Assembly (NCBI GenBank): GCA_018238545.1
Contig: JABCTC010000001.1
Coordinates: 88,977-152,976, forward strand
Source: Candidatus Heimdallarchaeota archaeon
GTDB lineage: Archaea; Asgardarchaeota; Heimdallarchaeia; Heimdallarchaeales; Heimdallarchaeaceae
Direction of reading: 5' to 3'
DNA length: 64,000 nucleotides
Shown here: positions 45,344-55,065 of the stretch, in pieces
Numbering within the stretch: the stretch's first letter is position 1
How the letters are laid out: every line of letters starts with the position of its first letter
Notes under the pieces: generated by a model
Told to the model about the DNA's origin: nothing
Database searches by the model: none
What the model saw: the letters and a program-made list of their open reading frames with translations, nothing else
Position numbers and translations under genes: made by a program

Positions 45344-47728
45344 ATGTTTGCTCCCTTTGCTAAACGGCATACTATGGCCTTTAAAAGCCCTATAATAGTT
45401 AATCTGATTAAGAAATTAAAAGAGGAAAAGGAAGCAAATGTTAAATCTTTTTCAAAGAATTGTCTAGATTATGCTCTTAACAACGATGTTGATGACAATA
45501 TAAGAGATCTTTCAGTTGATGTTGCTATTTGTAATAGGGATTTTAAGTCAGTCCTAACTTTGACTGAAGCTTACTCAAGAACCGAATATTATATCTATAG
45601 AGCTTATGCTTATTCTAGATTAGACGAAATTAACAAGATTATTAGTTTGAAATTAAGATTTCATCAAAAATACACAAAAGCTCTAGATAGTCCTCGCAAT
45701 GCTTTTATCATTACAAGCATGGAATTCCTACTCCTCTATGGGGAGCAAAATTATTCAATGGCTATAGCCACAATCGATGAATTAGAAGAATTAATAGCTA
45801 AATATCCTGAACAGCTAAATGGGAAGCTATTCACTTCTTTGATATTAACTCTTGCATGTCAAACCTACTTACGTGTTCACAATTTTGGTAAAGTAGATGA
45901 AGTTGCAAGACAAATCTTGAGCTATGCAGTTGAACAGAATGATCCTTATTTCCAATCTGTTGCATTGAACTTGATTACAACTGTACTTATTAACTATGGA
46001 GAATTTAGGAAAGCTCAACGTATGTCAGCTGCTGCAATTCTTCCCACTGAAGAGACAGGTTTGGATGCAGATAGAGCAAGTTTACTGAATAATTCAGCAA
46101 ATCTTGAATTAGCTAAAGGAGATTACAAGAAAACAGTGAAACTCTTGCAACAAATCTATGTTTTAATAGCTAATAATCCTCATGCTCAAGCAATAAGTGC
46201 AGTTAATATTGCTGAACTTCATATATTATTGAATAATTTTGAAGATGCTGAAAAAATGCTTGAAGAAGCTATCAATTTAGAAACTTTTCATAAATTTAAT
46301 CTAATTGAACCTTACCTGTTACTATCTTGGATATGTATTAAAAAGAAGAATTACAAGAATGCGCAAGAAAACTTGGATATCGGTAAAAAGATATTTGAAG
46401 AAACAGGAGAGCTAAGAAAGAAGCCAAATATCCTCTATTTTCAAGGAAGGTTAGATTATGAGAATGGGAAAATAGATGAAGCGGTAAAATCCTATGAGCT
46501 AGCAAACAAAGCATCTGAAGAATTACAAAACATTGAATTTATGATTAAATCTCAATTCCAGTTAGCCAAGCTATATCTAGGAAAGTTCAATGAAACCAAA
46601 GAATTGGCATATTACTCCTCAGCTCTAAATTACATAAACAATTTAACATTCTTGTCAGAAGAACAATTCATACCTAAGTTAATGTGTGATTTACATATCT
46701 TGAAAGGTAGACTTCTTGCTCAAGTAGGAAAGAGATCTAAAGCCGTTGATGACATCCTAATAGCTTTGGAAATTGCTGAACGATTCAAATATCGATCTCT
46801 TCAACAAGATATAAAAGAACTGCTCCGTAAAATTGAGAGTGATAAATCTGATGAGGAAGAAGACGTTAAAACATTAATGGAAAAAGGCATTCTCGAATCA
46901 GAAAAAATTACAGAAATTTTACAGAAGTATGAAGGTTTTAAGTTTGTTAAATCACCCAAGAAAGTTGACTCTAAATTACAATGTGTAGCTTTAGTTGAGA
47001 AAGATACTGGAGTAATAAAATATCGTTATGCTACTAAGCATGAACAAAACAATGTTGCTTCAATCGTACCTTCTTTAGTTGCAGCAATAAACATGTTTTC
47101 TTCATTGGTGTTTGACGAGGATATAGTATTTGAAGAATTAAAAGAAGAGGACAAAGAGCTATTAATCAAACACATAGAGCCCTACTTACTAATAATAATC
47201 ACAGATAAAATAACATACAATCTTAAAATTCAATTCGAGCGATACGCAGAGGAAATAAAGAAAATTTTACCAAGTCTAGAACTAATAGATACTGACACAG
47301 TGCAGCATGAAAAACTTGATTCCATCACAAACATATATTTCCTCGAGAAAACACGAACAAAGAGTGAACAAGAAGAGACGAAGAAGAAGAAGAAGATTAC
47401 AATAGTGGAAAAGAAACCAGAACCTGAAGAAAAATCAACCAAAGAGGAAGATTCAAAATCACCAACAGGTATTGCTGATGATTTAAAAGAAGAAGAAACA
47501 GAACACGGAGTTGATGTATCTGAAGAAAAAGAAGATGTTTCTGAAAAAAAAGAAGATGTTTCTGAAAAAAAAGGATCATCAAAACCCGAACAAGATAGTA
47601 TGATAGAAGAATTAGATAAAGCGGTTGAAGCAGTGGAGGAAGAGTTCAAAGATAGAATTGGCAATCTAAAAACTGAAGAAATAGTTGAAACAAAGAAGGA
47701 CGAAACTGAAAAGAAAAAAGAAGAATAA
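45344..47728 (+). CDS. TPR-repeat protein with C-terminal alpha/beta module and charged tail
   Basis: This 794-aa protein has a strong Shine-Dalgarno (GGAGG) before its ATG. Residues 1-500 are tandem TPR-like helical pairs (NNFEDAEKMLEEAINLE, ENGKIDEAVKSYELANK). Residues about 540-640 form an alpha/beta domain (LQCVALVEKDTGVIKYRYAT, then YLLIIITDKITYNLKIQFER) resembling the tail of the protein at 25029-27492. The last 150 residues are Lys/Glu-rich with an EDVSEKK tandem repeat (21-bp units near 47531-47572), probably disordered. It is a scaffold-like protein with no enzyme motif. Confidence 0.72.
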   Translation: MFAPFAKRHTMAFKSPIIVNLIKKLKEEKEANVKSFSKNCLDYALNNDVDDNIRDLSVDVAICNRDFKSVLTLTEAYSRTEYYIYRAYAYSRLDEINKIISLKLRFHQKYTKALDSPRNAFIITSMEFLLLYGEQNYSMAIATIDELEELIAKYPEQLNGKLFTSLILTLACQTYLRVHNFGKVDEVARQILSYAVEQNDPYFQSVALNLITTVLINYGEFRKAQRMSAAAILPTEETGLDADRASLLNNSANLELAKGDYKKTVKLLQQIYVLIANNPHAQAISAVNIAELHILLNNFEDAEKMLEEAINLETFHKFNLIEPYLLLSWICIKKKNYKNAQENLDIGKKIFEETGELRKKPNILYFQGRLDYENGKIDEAVKSYELANKASEELQNIEFMIKSQFQLAKLYLGKFNETKELAYYSSALNYINNLTFLSEEQFIPKLMCDLHILKGRLLAQVGKRSKAVDDILIALEIAERFKYRSLQQDIKELLRKIESDKSDEEEDVKTLMEKGILESEKITEILQKYEGFKFVKSPKKVDSKLQCVALVEKDTGVIKYRYATKHEQNNVASIVPSLVAAINMFSSLVFDEDIVFEELKEEDKELLIKHIEPYLLIIITDKITYNLKIQFERYAEEIKKILPSLELIDTDTVQHEKLDSITNIYFLEKTRTKSEQEETKKKKKITIVEKKPEPEEKSTKEEDSKSPTGIADDLKEEETEHGVDVSEEKEDVSEKKEDVSEKKGSSKPEQDSMIEELDKAVEAVEEEFKDRIGNLKTEEIVETKKDETEKKKEE

Positions 47729-47892
47729 TAAGATTAAGAAAAATAGTTTCAATAGTTTTCTTGAAAAACATGAAAAAGGCAATTTTTTCTCTCAATTTTA
47801 TATACCAATTTAAAGATAATAGGTAAAGTTAGACTTTACAATTGTAATTTGTTTAACATCAACAGACATCAGAATCAAAGGAGAGAATATTT

Positions 47893-48231
47893 GTGTGGGA
47901 TTTATTGATAATAGAATACGACCATTATGTTGATCCCAAAACAGGTGATAAAAAATCAACTGAAGCAGAAAGATATAATGTAGGAGAATCTAAGTCTTTG
48001 AGTAATTTTCTACTGAACATAAAGAAAGATGTTAATCGTAACCCTGAATTCTTTTGTCATGCTTGTGGTTTTTGGACAAGTTATTCATTAGTTTTACAGG
48101 ATGGAGAGAACAATTTAGTCTGTATTAGAAACCTCTATGAGATTTTCATGGAAAATGATGAGACTAGTTGGAATTTTGATTCTTTGACAATTAAACAGCT
48201 GCAAGAAATACTAACTAACGGAACAGTGTAA
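47893..48231 (+). CDS. Small protein with a CxxC motif, unknown
   Basis: This 112-aa soluble protein starts with GTG behind GGAGAG. It contains FCHACGFW, half of a possible zinc or redox site, and lacks an obvious second CxxC. It lies 81 bp upstream of rubredoxin on the same strand. Family not recognised. Confidence 0.6.
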   Translation: MWDLLIIEYDHYVDPKTGDKKSTEAERYNVGESKSLSNFLLNIKKDVNRNPEFFCHACGFWTSYSLVLQDGENNLVCIRNLYEIFMENDETSWNFDSLTIKQLQEILTNGTV

Positions 48232-48312
48232 GAGTTCCGAATTTTAGGTAAATAGGTAAAATATAAATATGTATCAAAAAAACAATAGCTAAAAACCATA
48301 GAGGAATACAAA

Positions 48313-48480
48313 ATGAGTGAAAAATGGATATGTACTTTGTGCGGATATATTTACGATCCAAAAATCGGTGACCCAGAAGAAGGTGTTGAACCTGGAACAG
48401 CATGGGAAGACGTACCAGAGGATTGGGTATGTCCTGAGTGTGGTGCCACTAAGGACGATTTTGAACCACATGAAGATTAA
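48313..48480 (+). CDS. Rubredoxin
   Basis: This 55-aa protein has the rubredoxin pattern: [10 protein letters not shown] (Cys7, Cys10), the central [20 protein letters not shown] and [11 protein letters not shown] (Cys40, Cys43). The four cysteines hold one iron. It is a small cytoplasmic electron carrier, often serving oxygen or superoxide reduction. It is complete and starts at ATG 48313. Confidence 0.96.
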   Translation: MSEKWICTLCGYIYDPKIGDPEEGVEPGTAWEDVPEDWVCPECGATKDDFEPHED

Positions 48481-48547
48481 GAGATATTCTCTTTATCAGT
48501 ATTTTTTTGTTATTTTTTATTTTTAATTATTTTAACTGCATATCATT

Positions 48548-48695
48548 ATGACATGAATTTTGTACAAATTCTTTAGAAGTGCCTGAGCACATCATGGGGA
48601 CGCCATTTACCCTCCTACACCTCCCACAGCTTCTTGCAAAGATGCTTACGGTTCGCTTTGAGGTTTTTGTTGGATTTAGCTCCGAGGATCACTAT
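48548..48695 (+). ncRNA. Conserved structured element, copy 2 (probable ncRNA)
   Basis: This is the second member of the family at 29082-29226. A T/A-rich box (TTTTTAATTATTTTAA, about 48517-48532) lies near the TATA distance upstream of the first conserved base. Hairpin arms GAATTT/AAATTC and GTGC/GCAC differ from copy 1 by paired changes, while CTTTAGAAGT, ATCATGGGGACGCCA and GCTTACGGTTCGCTTT are unchanged. An open frame crossing it (start 48634) has no protein character in this part. It lies between rubredoxin and a zinc-ribbon gene. Confidence 0.7.
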
Positions 48696-48747
48696 GGGTC
48701 TTATAATTCTAAGTCAATGTGTTTCATTCGTATTTAAAAGAAGAAGG

Positions 48748-48963
48748 ATGAAGAAAATGCAAGATGTTCAAGTATTGAATTCTTCTAAGGTTACAGCCTC
48801 TGTACCTAGTACCTTTACCTCAGCTAAGTCTTCAGCTCCTAAAGAAGCTATTAAAATTGATGAATATGCTGTTGCATATTGCCCTACTTGTGGGAAAAGT
48901 TTTACAAAAAAATACACATTTTGCCCTAACTGTGGTTCATGTAAAATAAAAGGTATGTTGTAA
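48748..48963 (+). CDS. Small zinc-ribbon protein
   Basis: This 71-aa protein has a Ser/Thr/Ala-rich N-terminal half and a C-terminal zinc ribbon, AYCPTCGKSFTKKYTFCPNC. I start it at ATG 48748, after GAAGAAGG; a longer frame from 48634 would run back into the RNA-like element and looks spurious. A TATTTAAAAG box just upstream could even place the start at ATG 48757. Such ribbons mediate protein or nucleic-acid contacts; the role is unknown. Confidence 0.65.
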   Translation: MKKMQDVQVLNSSKVTASVPSTFTSAKSSAPKEAIKIDEYAVAYCPTCGKSFTKKYTFCPNCGSCKIKGML

Positions 48964-49020
48964 TTTAGTGTTAGAAAATAGGGGAAAAAGAAAGAGGAAG
49001 AAGAAAAATATTGGTGATAT

Positions 49021-49542
49021 TTAATCTAAAGTTAGATTAGAAGATTTCATTTCATCTGCTTTAATTAGGTCAACTGTTAGTTGAATCTTATCAGCAAAAT
49101 CAACTTTTTCTTCCATCTTTTTCTTTAGCTCTTCTTGTTCTCTTTCTGTTTTCATTGATACTTCTCGTTCTTGTGCTTCATCTTCAAGTTTCAGTACTCT
49201 AATAACTATATATCCTACAATGCCTGCCATAAGGATCAAAACTGCTACAATTCCAAAAATAATTGATGTCGGTATGAATCCAGCTAGTGTTGCTGCTATA
49301 GTTGCTGCGAGTAATGAAGCTGCATTTATAATTAAATCGATAATCCCACTGACTTTTCCCAAATGCTCGTTTCTTACTATAGTTTGAAGAAGGGTTGAAA
49401 ATGGAATATTAAAACCTACATTGATCATTCCTATTAGGGCAAATCCAGCATATAGCCAAATAGCTCCTCCAGGCAAATATGGTGCTACTGCAATGAAAGT
49501 TAAGCATAAACTGGCAACCATTACTGTAAATCCATCCATCAA
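49021..49542 (-). pseudogene. C-terminal half of an MFS transporter
   Basis: The frame encodes about five membrane segments of the second MFS half (MINVGFNIPFSTLLQTIVRN, HLGKVSGIIDLIINAASLLA) and a charged cytoplasmic tail. The first half is absent. The homology stops at about 49540, where a truncated glycoside hydrolase starts on the other strand. It is a leftover of a rearrangement. Confidence 0.75.
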
Positions 49543-50051
49543 TCGTTGTTTGGGTGCCTTTTAATGAAGCTTGGGGACAATTTCAAACAGAAGAAGTAAC
49601 AGAGTTTATTAGATCATTAGATAGTTCTAGATTAATCAATAGTGCTTCTGGTTGGGTAGATAAGAAGGTAGGCGATATAAAGGATATTCACGTTTATCCA
49701 GGACCTGATATACCTAAAGTTGAAGAAGACCGTGCAGTTGTTTTAGGTGAATTTGGTGGTTTAGGATTCAAAGTACAAAACCATATCTGGAAAACTAGAA
49801 TTTACTGGTCTTATAAGAAGTACAAAACTAAGAAAGAGCTAATCACCAATTATACTAATTTGATTAAGAAGACTAAAACACTAGTCAAGCAAGGATTATC
49901 TGCTGCGGTATATACTCAAACTACTGATGTTGAAGGTGAGATTAATGGTTTTATCACTTATGATCGTAAGAAAACCAAAATGCCCATGAAGAAAATTGCA
50001 AAATTGAACAAAAGTTTGTACAATAAACCTTCTCTTAAAAAGAAAAAATAA
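49533..50051 (+). pseudogene. C-terminal part of a GH2-type glycoside hydrolase
   Basis: The frame reads HPSIVVWVPFNEAWGQF, the GH2 motif with the acid/base Glu in NEAWG, then VYPGPD, LGEFGGLG with the nucleophile Glu, and AAVYTQTTDVEGEINGFITY. The sugar-binding and early barrel domains, several hundred residues, are missing. A GTG at 49554 could allow translation of a 165-aa fragment. It abuts the MFS fragment head to head. Confidence 0.78.
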
Positions 50052-50159
50052 ACATGAAAACATACATTTTACGTTTTTTTTCTATTATCTTTGAGTAAAG
50101 TTTTTTTTGGACTAATAGCTAACTTAAAAACACCAATCATCACTGTAGTCTTGAGGACT

Positions 50160-50375
50160 ATGAAATTAACTGTTGAATACAATATACCTGATATGCATTG
50201 CAAAAAATGTGCTGATAAAATCTCGCTTGCTCTACAATTTACAGCAGGTGTTTCTTCCGCAGATGTAAGTCTAGACACCCTACACGCAACAGTTCAAATC
50301 GATCCTTTAATGATAACTGGGAAAAGAATTAAAGCGATGATAATAGCTCTTGGATATAATGCGATGATAATCTAA
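50160..50375 (+). CDS. HMA-domain metal-binding protein
   Basis: This 71-aa protein has a heavy-metal-associated fold with IPDMHCKKCADKISLAL, the CxxC being HCKKC. It starts at ATG 50160 behind GAGG; a longer frame from 50091 is unlikely. It is the first of three co-directional copper genes and would be a metallochaperone or copper buffer. The motif lacks the usual MTC form, so metal preference is uncertain. Confidence 0.78.
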   Translation: MKLTVEYNIPDMHCKKCADKISLALQFTAGVSSADVSLDTLHATVQIDPLMITGKRIKAMIIALGYNAMII

Positions 50376-50478
50376 ACTTTCATTGTTCTGTCTATGAAAT
50401 TTGCTTTTTTGTGAGAATACAAAGATACAGGCTTTATTTCCTTACTTCCCTTATTAACAATCAAAACTGATGATAACC

Positions 50479-50691
50479 ATGAATGAAATTAAACTAAAAG
50501 TTGAAGGAATGACATGTGGTCATTGCCAAATGACAGTAAAAAAAGCTCTTGAAAATGTTAAAGGAGTAAAATCCGCTGAAGTTGATTTAGAAAGCAAGTC
50601 AGCTCTAGTAAATTATAAATCTGATAAAGTAACTGTAGAAAATCTTGTTCTAGCTGTAACAGATGCTGGATATAAAGCAGAAGCAATGTAA
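50479..50691 (+). CDS. copZ: CopZ-like copper chaperone
   Basis: This 70-aa HMA protein reads VEGMTCGHCQMTVKKALENV, the classic MTCxxC copper site, followed by the ferredoxin-like fold. It lies 36-45 bp before the copper ATPase gene and should hand Cu(I) to it. ATG 50470 is an alternative start three codons earlier. Confidence 0.88.
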   Translation: MNEIKLKVEGMTCGHCQMTVKKALENVKGVKSAEVDLESKSALVNYKSDKVTVENLVLAVTDAGYKAEAM

Positions 50692-50726
50692 TAGAATAAA
50701 GATGCTTATTTAATTAATAACAAAGG

Positions 50727-53033
50727 TTGACTTTTGTGACTGAAAAAGAAACGAAAACGATAAATGTTACAGGAATGACATGTGCCTCCTGTGTTGCTAG
50801 AGTAGAGAAAGCACTAATTTCCTTGGAAGGTGTAGAATCAGCAGCTGTAAATTTGCTAAGTCATAGTGCTCAAATCATTTTTGATCCTGATTTAGTTGAA
50901 GAAAAACAGATCTTCAAAATTGTTGAAAAAACAGGTTACAAAGCTTCTGAAAGAACAGATGAACTTTCTTTCATGAAGAATGAACAACTCATCGATATGC
51001 GAAACAGATTTATTGCAAGTCTTATTTTCGCTCTTCCTGTGCTTATTTTTGCAATGGGGGGTATGTTCTCTCCAATTTTTGCTATATGGATGGATGAAAC
51101 GATTATCTTTGAAGGTATGTTACTTACAGATTTTATTCAATTTATTCTAGCAACTCCAATACAGTTTATTATTGCATTTCCTTTTTACAAAGTAGCTTGG
51201 AAGAGTATAATTAACAAGAGCGCTTCCATGGATGTATTAGTAGTATTAGGCACACTTTCCGCATATTTTTACAGTCTATTTTCTATGATTTATCCTTACA
51301 TTCAACCAGCATTTGAAGGTGACATATTCTTTGAAACCTCTTCTATTCTTCTTACTTTCATCTTTCTAGGAAAGTATCTGGAAGAGGTTACAAAAGGTAG
51401 GACTTCTGAAGCTATAAAGAAACTCATAGAACTGAGACCAAATACAGCTATCGTAATAAGAGATGACCAGGAGATTGAAATTCCAATAGACGATGTAGCT
51501 ATAGGTGATATTTGTTTAATTCATCCAGGAACAAGTGTGCCTGTTGATGGTATCATTGTCGAAGGACAAAGCTATGTAAATGAGTCTATGATAACAGGTG
51601 AAAGTGTATCAGTTTTCAAAGAAAAAGAAGCTGAGATTATTGGTGGAACTATTAATGAAAACGGTTTTCTTAAGATGAGAACAACAAGAATTGGTAAGGA
51701 TACTACTTTGAATAAAATCATCAAAATGGTAGAAGATGCACAAACTTCAAAAATACCAATTCAACGTATGGCAGATCGTATATCTGCTCTGTTCGTTCCA
51801 GTAGTAATTGTTCTCGCTATTCTTTCATTTATCCTTTGGTTCTCGCTCTATAGTTTTGAGTTGATCTCCCTTCCTTTACCTGCAGGAACTAGTATATTTT
51901 TACTTGCGTTCCTCACATCTATTTCAGTATTAGTTATTTCCTGCCCATGTGCTCTGGGATTAGCAACTCCGACAGCTATAATGGTAGGAACAGGACTCGG
52001 GGCTCAAAATGGCATATTGATTAGAACTGGTGAAGCTCTTGAAATAGCAAGACAAGTTGATGTAGTGCTTTTTGATAAAACTGGTACTATAACAAAAGGT
52101 TTACCTGAAGTTACAAGTATTATATCGATTGAAGAAAGTTTATCTGAAAAGGAATTACTGCAAATAGCTGCATCTCTAGAAAAAGGTTCTGAGCATTCTC
52201 TAGCTAAGGCAATAATTTCTAAAGCAGAAGAAATGGAACTTGCATTCTTAAAGATTGAATCATTTAATGCTTTTCCAGGAAAAGGTATTGAAGCGACTAT
52301 TGATAATCATAACTTTTCAATTGGAAATAGAAAATTAGCTACTGAGCTTAAATCTACTATTCCTAGCTCAATAAACGACAAGATGGAAAACCTTGAGAAT
52401 GAAGGAAATACTGTAATGATTGTTTTTCGTGACAAGTCTCCAGTCGGAATAATATCTGTTGCCGATACTATAAAAGAATCTTCGAAAGAAGCAATTGAAT
52501 TGTTGAAGGAAATGGGTATGCTTACTGTTATGGTTAGTGGAGACAATGAAAGAGCAGCAAAAGCAATAGCTAATGAAGTAGGAATTTTTGAAGTTCATGC
52601 AGAAATCTTGCCTGAAGAAAAAGTCAATGTTGTTAAATCATATCAAGAAAAAGGATTGAAAGTTCTTTTTGGTGGAGATGGTGTTAATGATGCCCCCGCC
52701 TTAGCTCAAGCAGATGTAGGTGTAGCAATGGGGGCTGGCACTGATGTAGCTATTGAAGCAGGAGATATAGTTCTTATCAAAGATGATCTTCGTGATGTTG
52801 TAACAGCTATTGATTTAAGTAAGAAAACTATCAGAAGGGTTAAAATGGGTCTTTTCTGGGCTTTGATCTATAACGCTATTGGTATTCCTTTAGCTGCTGG
52901 TTTAAGTTTTGTTTGGTTTGGTGCCCCTATTCCTGCAGTATTTGCTGGATTAGCTATGTCTCTCTCTTCTGTCTCAGTAGTGATCAACGCATTGCTTCTA
53001 AAAAGATATAAGAATCCTTTTGAAAAAAGTTAA
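50727..53033 (+). CDS. copA: Copper-exporting P1B-type ATPase
   Basis: This 768-aa protein has an N-terminal HMA domain (GMTCASCVARVEKAL), the transmembrane metal motif SCPCALGLATP, the phosphorylation site DKTGTIT, the nucleotide-domain HP in EHSLAKA and the hinge GDGVNDAPALAQADVGVAMG. It pumps Cu(I) out using ATP. The start is TTG 50727 or GTG 50736. All motifs are intact and the chaperone genes precede it. Confidence 0.95.
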   Translation: MTFVTEKETKTINVTGMTCASCVARVEKALISLEGVESAAVNLLSHSAQIIFDPDLVEEKQIFKIVEKTGYKASERTDELSFMKNEQLIDMRNRFIASLIFALPVLIFAMGGMFSPIFAIWMDETIIFEGMLLTDFIQFILATPIQFIIAFPFYKVAWKSIINKSASMDVLVVLGTLSAYFYSLFSMIYPYIQPAFEGDIFFETSSILLTFIFLGKYLEEVTKGRTSEAIKKLIELRPNTAIVIRDDQEIEIPIDDVAIGDICLIHPGTSVPVDGIIVEGQSYVNESMITGESVSVFKEKEAEIIGGTINENGFLKMRTTRIGKDTTLNKIIKMVEDAQTSKIPIQRMADRISALFVPVVIVLAILSFILWFSLYSFELISLPLPAGTSIFLLAFLTSISVLVISCPCALGLATPTAIMVGTGLGAQNGILIRTGEALEIARQVDVVLFDKTGTITKGLPEVTSIISIEESLSEKELLQIAASLEKGSEHSLAKAIISKAEEMELAFLKIESFNAFPGKGIEATIDNHNFSIGNRKLATELKSTIPSSINDKMENLENEGNTVMIVFRDKSPVGIISVADTIKESSKEAIELLKEMGMLTVMVSGDNERAAKAIANEVGIFEVHAEILPEEKVNVVKSYQEKGLKVLFGGDGVNDAPALAQADVGVAMGAGTDVAIEAGDIVLIKDDLRDVVTAIDLSKKTIRRVKMGLFWALIYNAIGIPLAAGLSFVWFGAPIPAVFAGLAMSLSSVSVVINALLLKRYKNPFEKS

Positions 53034-53149
53034 TGTGTCAGAATTTTTTCTGTTTGATTTCAGATACTTATCAATGTTTCTGCTTGTTAGGGGTTTTCTA
53101 ACTCCGTTTTATCCTAATATATATGAGTGTCTGAAGAATCTGTTACTTA

Positions 53150-53659
53150 ATGATAGGAATAGAACTGGATCTCATCAATAAGAGAAAAACAACCAATATC
53201 AGTTTTATTGGAAAAATTGATTTCCCAGCTTCATATATTCCTCACTTGATTGAAGGATTATATTATACCAATTTCATACCTTTCATCAGATGTAGGACAA
53301 ACAGACTGTTCTTCATGTATTGGCAACCATTTACTTCTAATTGTTTAACTTTGGACTATCTTACTGATTTACGAATGAGACTAAGTTTGAAGTATTATAA
53401 AGGAGATATCATGAAAGTTACTGATTACAGTATAGATACTTTCAAAGAACATGATGCTTATTTCTTGAAAGGTCAATGGAGAAATGACAAGGATCGTATT
53501 AAAGGAGTCTTCGAATTGATGGCAGTTCACACTGGTAACTTCCTGTTACTCTTCGATATTTCCTCGGCAGAAAACCATTTTTCTAACCCAGGAATATTAG
53601 AATTACGCGAAATACGTGATAGTCTTAGATTCTCTAGTGAACTTGAAACAGAAATGTGA
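53150..53659 (+). CDS. Unknown soluble protein
   Basis: This 169-aa protein shows mixed alpha/beta composition and no motif I recognise. Segments FVPF-like (YYTNFIPFIRCRTNRLFFMY) and LKGQWRNDKDRIKGVFELMA look like core strands. It has a TATA box (TAATATATAT) about 30 bp upstream. It lies between the copper operon and a surface protein gene. Confidence 0.6.
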   Translation: MIGIELDLINKRKTTNISFIGKIDFPASYIPHLIEGLYYTNFIPFIRCRTNRLFFMYWQPFTSNCLTLDYLTDLRMRLSLKYYKGDIMKVTDYSIDTFKEHDAYFLKGQWRNDKDRIKGVFELMAVHTGNFLLLFDISSAENHFSNPGILELREIRDSLRFSSELETEM

Positions 53660-53744
53660 CCACATTGAGTCTTCATTCTTTTTTGGTAAAGTTTATATAT
53701 TCCTCAACAAAGTTGGTCAAGGAGAAAAAACTAGGAGTTTTAGC

Positions 53745-54986
53745 ATGAAATTCAGTAAAAAATGGCTATTTATAATTTTAATTGGTTTTATTACATTTTC
53801 ATCATTTCCTCAGTCAACATATGGTGTAGTTTTCTATACAGATTATATGCCGCATCTTACAGGAGGAAACAACGAAGAATATGTTCTCATATACAAATAT
53901 GATACAATTTCAAATGATGCTGTCATTCATGAAGAAATAAAATCTCGTATATGCACACGTACACTTACTGAATTTCAAACCGTTGAATCTGATGATACTC
54001 TCATTACAAATTGGGATTTCGTTTATGAAGAAAGAGCAATAGAATCAAATAAAACTGATCTAGTATTTTTCAATTCTCGCTCCTACGTGTTCATTGCTGC
54101 AGAAGATACAACATCTGGAAATCTTACCTTTTTCGCTACATTTAGTGATGACAATGGAGCTACATGGGAAGATATACGCCATGTATTCAATTCTTCCGTG
54201 AAAATTGACTATTTCTTAGAATTTGGAGTAGCAAATTTAGCTACTGAACTTTTCATCGCATACAGTTACAAAATAAATCCTTCAGGTACTGTTAAACGAA
54301 CAGAAATTCTTACAATTGACCCTGTATCTTTGAGTGTAAGTCTAAGTGATGTAAGCACTGATTTTTATGGAGATGATTTTGAGCTTTATACTCATGAAAA
54401 CAATATTTACGTTGTTTCAACTTATGAAGATACTTTTGATAATAGATTTGTCAGACTAGCTTCTACTTCTACAGGCACTTCTTTTGACGGCCAAACTGTA
54501 TATATAGATCCGTTGTTTGGTCTTGCTGAGTATTTTGAACCTTCTGTAGTAGCATGGAATGATGGTTTCTTTGTTGTAGCACACGATTTAATTGAAGATA
54601 TTTATGATGAAGTTCAAAACATAACTTTCACTGAACATATACTCTGGGGAGCTTATGTAGGAAATGTAGCTGATAGCTCATCCATCACATACCATAAGGT
54701 AGTGAAAGATGAAGCAGCGGGATATACTCGAAAATCACCAAGTGTTTCTACTTATGAAGGTCAAATATTTGTCGCTTTTGAACTAACAGAAGGAACAAAA
54801 TTGGGTGGAGGGCGTCCAGAAGTTGCATTTTCATTCTCAACAAATGGAGACACATGGACAGATAATTTCATGGGTGGTTTCACAATTTACTTCAATCCCG
54901 GTATTTTCTTTGCAATTGCAACAATAGCCTGTTTTGCAATTGTCCTACCAGTGTATCTTGTAGTATCCAAAGCTAAAAAGAATTAA
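53745..54986 (+). CDS. Surface-anchored BNR/Asp-box beta-propeller-like protein
   Basis: The 413-aa protein has a signal peptide (WLFIILIGFITFSSF), an extracellular beta-rich body with Asp-box motifs (FSDDNGATWEDI and FSTNGDTWTDN), and a C-terminal membrane helix followed by KAKKN. Asp boxes occur in sialidases and related propellers, but catalytic residues are not evident. GGAG before ATG 53745 supports this start over an upstream frame from 53616. Confidence 0.7.
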   Translation: MKFSKKWLFIILIGFITFSSFPQSTYGVVFYTDYMPHLTGGNNEEYVLIYKYDTISNDAVIHEEIKSRICTRTLTEFQTVESDDTLITNWDFVYEERAIESNKTDLVFFNSRSYVFIAAEDTTSGNLTFFATFSDDNGATWEDIRHVFNSSVKIDYFLEFGVANLATELFIAYSYKINPSGTVKRTEILTIDPVSLSVSLSDVSTDFYGDDFELYTHENNIYVVSTYEDTFDNRFVRLASTSTGTSFDGQTVYIDPLFGLAEYFEPSVVAWNDGFFVVAHDLIEDIYDEVQNITFTEHILWGAYVGNVADSSSITYHKVVKDEAAGYTRKSPSVSTYEGQIFVAFELTEGTKLGGGRPEVAFSFSTNGDTWTDNFMGGFTIYFNPGIFFAIATIACFAIVLPVYLVVSKAKKN

Positions 54987-55065
54987 TACTTTCTTTTTTC
55001 TCCTTTCATTTATTTTTCAAAACTAAAAGAATACTTTTTTATATTTCACTTACCAATTTACAAAT

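Noticed and set aside
47230..47664. Reverse Ser/Phe-rich frame over the charged tail of the TPR protein
   Set aside because: It results from antisense reading of Lys/Glu codons (AAA/GAA to TTT/TTC).
48634..48747. N-terminal extension of the zinc-ribbon protein
   Set aside because: This part lies in the structured element and its downstream leader and has no protein-like conservation; the start at 48748 is better supported.
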